The notes beneath the pieces are model-generated. The model ran no database searches, was not told the DNA's origin, and worked only from the letters and a program-made list of their open reading frames with translations. The position numbers and the translations under genes were made by a program. A stretch of 64,000 nucleotides of DNA. Origin: Roseobacter litoralis Och 149. Lineage in GTDB: Bacteria > Pseudomonadota > Alphaproteobacteria > Rhodobacterales > Rhodobacteraceae. Position 1 is the first letter of the stretch. Each line of letters starts with the position of its first letter. Positions 58,306-64,000 of this stretch are shown here, one piece after another. The stretch is taken from assembly GCF_000154785.2 (NCBI RefSeq), contig NC_015730.1, positions 2,604,001 to 2,668,000 on the forward strand. Direction: 5' to 3'.

Positions 58306-59207
58306 TTAAGCCACCTTCCGTTCGAATGCGACAGGGCTTTTCCATCCCAGTGCTGAGTGACGGCGGCGTGGACTGTAGAAGCCGTTGATGTATTCAAAGA
58401 TTGCCATCTCAGCGTGCCGCCTGGTTTCCCATGACCGCCGCCAGATCAGCTCGGCCTTGATGGTTTTGAAGAACGTCTCGACAGCCGCATTGTCGTAGCA
58501 ATTGCCCTTCCCAGGCATCGACACCTTGAACCCATGTTGGCGCAGAATCTTTTGATAGTCGTGAGAACAATATTGGCTACCGCGATCCGTGTGATGGATG
58601 CAGCCCTTTGGTGGCGCACGGAATACGATGGCCATGTTCAACGCCCGTATCGCTAGATCACGCTTCATGCGGTTACTGACGGCCCAGCCGATGACACGGC
58701 GAGAATGCAGGTCCAAGATCACAGCCAGATACACCCAGCCTTCACGGGTCCAGACATAGCTGATGTCGCCCGCCCATTTCTGGTTTGGCGCATCTGCCGC
58801 GCAGTCACGATCCAGTAGGTTCGGTGCTATATTGAACTTATGATCTCTATCCGTCGTGACCTTGTGTTTGCGTGTTCTGACCACTGATATGCCGTTCTGG
58901 CGCATCCACTGCCCGACAGGCGATTTGGCAAAGCCAAATCTGCCGAGAGGGGGCGGCCAACACGGCGGTGACCGATATCCAGGCCAATCTCTTTCAACTC
59001 CTCAGTCATGCGCGGCCTGCCATAGCTGCCAAGGCTCAGACGAGATTGTTCTTTGATGTGCGCCAGCGTGACCAAATCAGACCGCTGTCTGCGACTGGCT
59101 GGCCGGCTTCGAAATGCGCGTAGCCCGCGTGTGCTGACGCCAACGACATCACACAGCCGATTGGTGGGGAAGCTCTCGCTGTGTTCTTCAATGAACCTAA
59201 ATCTCAT
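58306..59207 (-). pseudogene. IS3 OrfB (DDE integrase), frameshifted
   Basis: The 5' part (59207 to about 58950: MRFRFIEEHSESFPTNRLCD) and the 3' part (about 58905 to 58306: MRQNGISVVRTRKHKVT) are in different frames. A net gain of about 44 bases with a palindrome separates them. Catalytic D (WAGDISYVW), D (HHTDRGSQY) and E (NAAVETFFKTIK) are all intact in the 3' part. The insertion makes the gene dead unless the frame is restored. Confidence 0.88.
58922..58940. repeat. Palindrome inside the broken orfB
   Basis: GATTTGGC-AAA-GCCAAATC, perfect 8-bp arms. With one bulged base the arms extend to GGC(A)GATTTGGC. It sits in a roughly 44-base segment (about 58906-58950) that is extra relative to the expected continuous VGRLMRQNG reading. 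It may be a small mobile palindromic repeat or a remnant of another element. Confidence 0.6.
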
Positions 59208-59479
59208 TGCTTTAGGCCCGCGAAGAACTGGGTGGCCTTTTTTAAGATCTCCCTCTCCTCCTTGAGAATACGGTTCTCGCGGCGCAGCCGGTCATTCTCT
59301 TGAACGAGGCTCATATCCTCTTTTGACACCACATCCGTGTCTCGATGCGCTGTGATCCACTTGTTCAGTGTGGACATACCTACACCCAGATCGTCAGCCA
59401 CCTGTTTGCGTGTCAGCCCACTGGTCAGCGCGATACGCACCGCATCTTGGCGAAATTCGTCCGTCCGTTTCAGTCCCAT
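59204..59479 (-). CDS. IS3-family OrfA (helix-turn-helix protein)
   Basis: 91 residues. Helix-turn-helix (FRQDAVRIALTSGLTRKQVA, LGVGMSTLNKWI) followed by a leucine-zipper-like stretch (ENDRLRRENRILKEEREIL). It normally binds the element ends and is joined to OrfB by -1 frameshifting. It overlaps orfB by 4 bases. Intact itself, although its partner is broken. Confidence 0.92.
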   Translation of the reverse strand: MGLKRTDEFRQDAVRIALTSGLTRKQVADDLGVGMSTLNKWITAHRDTDVVSKEDMSLVQENDRLRRENRILKEEREILKKATQFFAGLKQ

Positions 59480-59523
59480 AGTCAGTCTCCTTTGTTGCAG
59501 TAAATGCTATCAAAGGGGCGGCA

Positions 59524-60340
59524 TCAAACCGCGACAGGTCCAAGGTTGCATCAGAGAGGCGCGGATGATGACGCAACGTAGGCGTCGCAAATTTCTATGG
59601 TGTTCGTTCACACTGCCCCTCATTGATGGGCGTTTCATCTTGTTCGGCCACAGAAGCCGGCAGATCTTCGAGCCATAGCTCCTGTCTCTGTATCGCGTTC
59701 GATCTTTCCCGAAGGTTTGCTAAATGCCAGTTTCTACAACTTGGTGATGCGCAAACCAAGCGCTTAAGCAGCAAAGAATAAGGTCAGATCACCACGCAAA
59801 CAATGCGAATGGGGGCGCTAGACCACCCGAGATATGCAGGCGGTGCGCCCCGTTTTAGACGCCGTCAATGATCCTCCCCCAAAGCATCGAAAGCTGTGGG
59901 CAGGTCAGGTGGGCAGGGCAATCTTTTGCGCTCGGCCATGAACACCGGCTCCGTTGCAGAGCATTATAAATCAGGCAGAATCCTTGGCCATCCCAATACA
60001 GCAGTTTGATTCAATCGCCGCGTTGGCCCAAGGACGCAACTACCGCCCGTTGGCCAGCAACGACACCTACGACCACCAGCCGCATCTGCGCTAAACTCAA
60101 TCGTACCACCCAACGAGAAATACCCTAAATTCCATGAGGAACAAACTCGTAGAAAGCACACGGCTTCGAATGGTGTGGTCTAATCCATGGATACAGCTGT
60201 GCGAGAAGCAATAATCTGTCTACAATATCACGCCTTTATGTCGAGGCCTCCGTGGCGAGGGCAGTGTTGGTGAACTTTGCCACCGGGCGTAGCACAGACT
60301 AAGCATTCACTGCAGTTGATTTGAAACCCAACTCTTCTCG
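59524..60340. other. Degraded region without recognisable genes
   Basis: About 800 bases between IS remnants. Short frames only. Plus-strand stretch at about 59965-60093 reads AIPIQQFDSIAALAQGRNYR and then stops; it has natural-looking composition but I cannot place it. There is no long frame, hairpin terminator or RNA gene. Probably decayed mobile or accessory DNA. Confidence 0.45.
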
Positions 60341-60349
60341 ATCGTATTG

Positions 60350-60840
60350 GAGACTCCGATTGCTGAACTTCGACCCCATGCGGCCTGCTTTTACAACTTG
60401 GCATTGCGCACGAACTCGGCAGGTATGAGATCGCTCAGCGACGGATGCAGCCAGATTATTTGCTCCTACTTTCATCATGTGATCTTTGATCGGGTTGATG
60501 CGAGAGACAAAAAATGGGTCTCGTTCACGTATGCGTTGCGAAAGCTGCCGTTGGAATTCTGAATGAAAGCATTCTGTGTCGGCTTGCCCGGAACAATATT
60601 TTCAATCGATCTTCGTTTTCTGACATCATTTCAGCACCGCCGACCAAGCGCTTTCCGCCAGGTTATCACTGACAATTGCTTAGGACATTCTGCGCGCCCA
60701 AATGACTGCTTTCAGCGTGCGGGTACGTGCACCCGAGACAACAATGTACCTAGAAAAATTGCCATACGCACCCGGCTGAAATCATCCACTACGGTCAGCA
60801 GACGGAACCGACATCAACACTCCGTAACATTCGGTTCATG
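60350..60840 (-). pseudogene. Decayed IS3-family (IS407-like) OrfB
   Basis: Read on the minus strand across several frames with stops: VDDFSRV near 60780, IVPGKPTQNAFIQNSNGSFR near 60550-60600, then NAYVNETHFLSLASTRSKI and, further on, IPAEFVRNAKL. These match the order of the IS407-type integrase core (VDDFSRE, QPGKPTQNAFIESFNGSFRDE, LSLADAR, TPAEFA). The catalytic Glu is replaced (IQNSNGSF). Many frameshifts and stops. Confidence 0.75.
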
Positions 60841-60902
60841 ATATCCGTGTCGTTGGTACTGACAGTGCCGGCACCCTTGCCGTTTCCAAGTCGATTGCCA
60901 GA

Positions 60903-61418
60903 TCAAAACAGCTCCAAATCGTTTCCGCTCGGCTGGGATTGGACGGGTACTTCTTTGGGTAAAGCCTCATCCGCTCGTACTTTTTGCATGACACGACCCG
61001 ACGCAGGCCAGAACATGATGTGACGTGCCGAGTCTCCTCCAAGCGAGTGCCCTTCACAGGCAATGCTCTCTTGTCGAAGAAAGTCCAATGTAAACTGACT
61101 ATTGAGCAACCCGACATCACTGAGCCCGGCCACCATGCGAGCGCCACCAAAGGCTTTTGCGCGCAGCCGACTTCGTGCGCCACCAAGCTTGAGAATATCG
61201 TTTATCAGCAGTTCCATGGCGTTGATGCCTGCCAGATTACAAGCACCCGAGCTTCTGGTGCTGACCGTCAAGAGCATGTGGTTCATACCACCTACTTTGG
61301 CAACAGGATCCCAAAGACAACACGAGACACAAGATCCCAAAATTGTTGATATCGCCCGCTCAGGATCAGCTGAGACAGCCCACTCACCCTGCGTTATATG
61401 TTTGCGGTTTTTTGTCAT
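60903..61418 (-). CDS. cheD: Chemoreceptor glutamine deamidase CheD
   Basis: 171 residues. Deamidates receptor glutamines in chemotaxis. Active-site Cys at 30 in [11 protein letters not shown] and His at 47 in GGMNHMLL are both present, and KAFGGARM follows. The start overlaps the cheB stop by 4 bases. Downstream lies a decayed IS element, so the original operon may have been cut here. Confidence 0.94.
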   Translation of the reverse strand: MTKNRKHITQGEWAVSADPERAISTILGSCVSCCLWDPVAKVGGMNHMLLTVSTRSSGACNLAGINAMELLINDILKLGGARSRLRAKAFGGARMVAGLSDVGLLNSQFTLDFLRQESIACEGHSLGGDSARHIMFWPASGRVMQKVRADEALPKEVPVQSQPSGNDLELF

Positions 61419-62548
61419 TGCAAAGGCACCTTGGTCGTTCTGTGGGACGTCTTCGCCGTTCTATTTTTACTCTCACGAAGCGCGTCACCGATTTTGTGTA
61501 TTGGTAGTTGATGCTGAACAGCGCCAAGACTGAAGGCCACGCGCGGCATACCGTAAACCACTGACGTTTCTTCATCTTGACCGAATGTAATGGCGCCACC
61601 CTCTGCGAGTTCGAGCAGACCTTGCGCGCCGTCCCGACCAAGGCCAGTCAGGATCGCAGCCGAGACATTTTTGGCCTCTGAGGTTGCAGATAAAAACAAG
61701 GTGTCAACAGACGGGCAATGTAAGGCAGCAGGCTCATTCTCGACGAACCGACACTGCCAGCCATCTACCCTCCTAACGACCTGTGTATGCTTGCCAGTCC
61801 CCGGCGCAAGGATCACATCTCCTCGACGCAGCGGCACACCTTCTTGGGCGAGTTTTACGTTTTGAGGCAATTGTCTTTCCAACCGTTGGGAAAAGCTTTC
61901 CAGAAAGTTGCCGGGCATGTGTTGTACGATGACGACGGGCGGCCCGTCGGGTTCAAGCTGGGGCAATACGGCCTCGAGAGCGGAGACACCGCCGGTCGAT
62001 GCGCCAATCAATATCAGCGAGCCGCGGCGACAGCTCTGGCCCAGTGCCGGCGCATGGCGCGCAACAGCCTGTCGACCGGGTTGCACCGCACCTTCCCCAG
62101 CGCTTATGCGGGCGGGGCGCGTGCAGGCCGCCTGAAAAACGCGCTCACAAATGTCGCGCGACAGATCCAGATCGTACCCGTCTGTCGGTTTCAAAATACA
62201 GTCAATTGCCCCTCTTGAAAGCGCTTGAATGGCGGCGTCGCTGCCTTTGCTTGTCAGACTGGACAACATCACGACGGGCATCGGGCGCGCTCGCATCAGG
62301 CGCGTCAGAAATTCCAGACCGCTCATGCCCGGCATTTCAATATCAAGCGTCACGACATCTGCGGCATTGGCCCGTAAAAAATCGCGCGCCTCTACGGCGT
62401 CACTTGCCTCTCCCACAACCTCAAGGCGTCTGTCCGAAGCCAATACAGTGCGCAACCACATCCGGATCACCCGCGAATCATCAACGATCAAGACCTTTTT
62501 GACCGATTCGTTGGATTGATGCCCGTTCGTATCGCTATGCAAAACCAT
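61415..62548 (-). CDS. cheB: Chemotaxis methylesterase/response regulator CheB
   Basis: 377 residues from [13 protein letters not shown]; a frame extending 36 codons upstream is open but has no better start. Receiver domain with [14 protein letters not shown], phospho-Asp at about 69 ([13 protein letters not shown]). Methylesterase domain: [12 protein letters not shown] (Ser), VQHMPGNF (His), [11 protein letters not shown] (Asp). It removes receptor methyl groups when phosphorylated by CheA. No cheA, cheW or cheR is in the window. Confidence 0.94.
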   Translation of the reverse strand: MVLHSDTNGHQSNESVKKVLIVDDSRVIRMWLRTVLASDRRLEVVGEASDAVEARDFLRANAADVVTLDIEMPGMSGLEFLTRLMRARPMPVVMLSSLTSKGSDAAIQALSRGAIDCILKPTDGYDLDLSRDICERVFQAACTRPARISAGEGAVQPGRQAVARHAPALGQSCRRGSLILIGASTGGVSALEAVLPQLEPDGPPVVIVQHMPGNFLESFSQRLERQLPQNVKLAQEGVPLRRGDVILAPGTGKHTQVVRRVDGWQCRFVENEPAALHCPSVDTLFLSATSEAKNVSAAILTGLGRDGAQGLLELAEGGAITFGQDEETSVVYGMPRVAFSLGAVQHQLPIHKIGDALRESKNRTAKTSHRTTKVPLQ

Positions 62549-62675
62549 GCTCTGTTCCGTTTGGAGACCCGCAGCGCGCCCTACCTCAGACGCGCCTTTC
62601 CCAGATATGCCGCACAGATGTAAATTGAGGCTTAATGGCCCACGACCGCTTTTCAAAAAATCGCTGAAGCGAACG

Positions 62676-63824
62676 TCAGGTGCCGTGCTCGGCGATCATC
62701 TGGCGCGAAATAATGACGCGCATGACTTCGTTGGTGCCTTCAAGGATCTGGTGCACACGCAGATCACGCACGATTTTTTCGATACCATAATCGGCCAGAT
62801 AGCCATATCCGCCATGGAGTTGCAGCGCATCGTTTGCGACATCAAAAGCAACGTCCGTTACATACAATTTTGCCATCGCACAGTATTTAGTAGCGTCCGA
62901 CGTCTTGTTATCCAGTTTTGAGGCCGCCTGCCGCAGGAATATCCGTGCGGTCTGCAACTTGACTTCCATATCCGCCAATTTGAACTGCAGCGCCTGAAAC
63001 TGATCCAGCCGTTGCCCGAAAGCCTTGCGCTCAGCGGTATAGGACAGGGCCGCATTCAGGGCCGCCTGCGCGCCACCAAGGGCGGATGCGGCGATGTTCA
63101 GTCTGCCTCCATCAAGGCCCGCCATCGCATAGGCAAACCCCTGCCCTTCCTCCCCGACCAGATTGTCCGCCGGGATCGCACAGTCATCAAACTGCACCTG
63201 TGCTGTGGGTTGCGCGCGCCAGCCCATCTTGTTTTCAAGAGCGCCAAAGGACAGACCCGCCCGCCCGTTTTCGATCAGCATGGCGGAAATACCCTTGGGG
63301 CCTGCATCCCCTGTGCGCACCATCGTCAGATAGGCGTCAGAATATCCGCCACCGGAAATAAACGCCTTCGTGCCGTTCAACACGTAGCCTGCGTTGCTGC
63401 GCTCCGCACGCGTGCGCAGGGCGGCGGCGTCCGACCCTGATCCGGGTTCGGTCAGGCAATAGGAAAACACGGTTTCCATCGCACATAGTTTGGGCAGCCA
63501 GTGTGTTTTCATGGCGTCAGAGCCATAGGTGTCGATCATTCCGCCGCACATGTTGTGGATCGACAGAAAGGACCCGACCGAGGGGCAGGCCATGGCCAGC
63601 GCTTCGAAAACCAGCGTGGCATCGAGCCGGGACAGCCCCGAGCCGCCGTGCTCTTCTGAGACATAGATCCCGGCAAGGCCAAGTTCAGCCACTTTGGGCC
63701 ACAGCGCCTTTGGAATGGTTCCGGCGGTTTCCCATTCTTGGGCAAAGGGTGCGATGTTTTCCTGGCCAAAAGCATAGGCCATGTCGAAAATCGCTTGCTG
63801 TTCTTCGGTGAGCGAAAAATCCAT
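62676..63824 (-). CDS. Acyl-CoA dehydrogenase (isobutyryl-CoA type likely)
   Basis: 382 residues from [19 protein letters not shown] 6 bases upstream favours this ATG over one 6 bases earlier. FAD enzyme oxidising short or branched acyl-Co[17 protein letters not shown] and [11 protein letters not shown] are substrate/FAD loops; [17 protein letters not shown] and [11 protein letters not shown] are the C-terminal signature. Overall it reads like isobutyryl-CoA dehydrogenase of valine breakdown, which is inference. Confidence 0.92.
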   Translation of the reverse strand: MDFSLTEEQQAIFDMAYAFGQENIAPFAQEWETAGTIPKALWPKVAELGLAGIYVSEEHGGSGLSRLDATLVFEALAMACPSVGSFLSIHNMCGGMIDTYGSDAMKTHWLPKLCAMETVFSYCLTEPGSGSDAAALRTRAERSNAGYVLNGTKAFISGGGYSDAYLTMVRTGDAGPKGISAMLIENGRAGLSFGALENKMGWRAQPTAQVQFDDCAIPADNLVGEEGQGFAYAMAGLDGGRLNIAASALGGAQAALNAALSYTAERKAFGQRLDQFQALQFKLADMEVKLQTARIFLRQAASKLDNKTSDATKYCAMAKLYVTDVAFDVANDALQLHGGYGYLADYGIEKIVRDLRVHQILEGTNEVMRVIISRQMIAEHGT

Positions 63825-63903
63825 TGGCATCCTCAAATGATCGTGTGGCCCAAGCAGCCCAGTCCAAGGCATATCATCCCAGTCAGACGCTGCAAGGGGC
63901 CGC

Positions 63904-64000
63904 TCAGTACCCCGTCATCTCAAGATAGCCGCGCCCGCCGTGCGATCCCGTGATCTGAACGGGGCCCTCCCAATAGGGAATGGACGTGGTCATCCAGGCC
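63904..64000 (-). CDS. Lipocalin/CrtC-like protein, C-terminal end
   Basis: Only the last 31 residues are in the window: [20 protein letters not shown] and the final EMTGY before the stop at 63904. This strand-loop ending is typical of the AttH / hydroxyneurosporene synthase (CrtC)-like lipocalin family, often carried beside ABC transporters. The body of the gene is beyond the window edge. Confidence 0.6.
   Translation of the reverse strand, partial: AWMTTSIPYWEGPVQITGSHGGRGYLEMTGY

Larger units (their letters stand above)
58287..59523 (-). mobile_element. IS3-family insertion sequence, about 1237 bp, inactive
   Basis: Ends share the 10-base inverted repeat TGCCGCCCCT (58287-58296) and AGGGGCGGCA (59514-59523). 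It contains orfA and a broken orfB, read on the minus strand. It interrupts an IS110 transposase. The flanking triplets (TAG on the left, TCA on the right) do not match, so no target duplication is seen, consistent with a later deletion of the right flank. Confidence 0.85.

Noticed and set aside
58284..59526. Target-site duplication flanking the IS3 element
   Set aside because: The flanking triplets are TAG and TCA, which do not match, so no duplication was annotated.
60347..60841. Two short plus-strand frames
   Set aside because: They overlap the minus-strand remnant of an IS407-like transposase, which accounts for the sequence.

Overview
The window looks like a stretch of chromosome from a Rhodobacteraceae (Roseobacter-group) alphaproteobacterium. 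The basis is gene content: a long dcw (division and cell wall) cluster with alphaproteobacterial features, DUF2484 between murB and murC, an aerobic CobS/CobT cobaltochelatase, pyruvate carboxylase, malate synthase G, and a DUF1127 gene followed by CCUCCUCCC hairpin RNAs. Coding DNA is GC-rich, and most genes have long antisense shadow frames for that reason. The exact species cannot be named from the sequence alone.

Layout. 1-24 kb is mixed housekeeping: a PuuD-like amidotransferase end, malate synthase G, aminopeptidase N, a short-chain dehydrogenase, a lysozyme-like lipoprotein, two unknown genes, gatB, a thioesterase, DUF4177, bolA, a J-domain protein, cobS - nuclease-like lipoprotein - cobT, an Xaa-Pro peptidase, DUF427 and a ClC channel. 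21-45.5 kb is almost entirely the minus-strand dcw cluster, read mraZ-rsmH-ftsL-ftsI-murE-murF-mraY-murD-(opposed BaiN-like flavoprotein)-ftsW-murG-murC-DUF2484-murB-ddl-ftsQ-ftsA-ftsZ, terminator, lpxC, bamD, recN. It is fed by a 650-base control region holding 10-base-period GGGA repeats that resemble MraZ boxes. 46-57.5 kb holds mrp, a DUF1127 gene with four tandem CCUCCUCCC hairpins (CcaF1/CcsR-like), a 2H phosphoesterase-like gene, UvrD with an unusual insert, an FMN hydroxy-acid dehydrogenase, pyruvate carboxylase, a B12-binding AerR/PpaA-like regulator and tRNA-Gly(GCC). 57.5-60.9 kb is a graveyard of nested IS3 and IS110 remnants directly downstream of the tRNA. 60.9-64 kb holds orphan cheD-cheB, an acyl-CoA dehydrogenase and the end of a lipocalin-like gene.

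The most interesting signals are regulatory. (1) The B12-binding AerR/PpaA-like gene has a perfect TGTC-N10-GACA palindrome, the PpsR/CrtJ site pattern, overlapping a TTGACA -35 element. This suggests a phototrophy-linked regulator lying outside any photosynthesis cluster. (2) A DUF1127 gene is followed by four hairpins, each presenting (C)CUCCUCCC in its loop, closely matching the CcaF1-CcsR1-4 stress sRNA locus known from Rhodobacter sphaeroides. (3) GGGA-type repeats with 10-base period, plus a perfect 13-bp hairpin, precede mraZ. (4) UvrD carries an in-frame insert of roughly 80 residues with AT-richer DNA.

Start codons were refined by Shine-Dalgarno position and family length where the longest frame was clearly too long. 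No CRISPR array, rRNA or intact prophage was seen.
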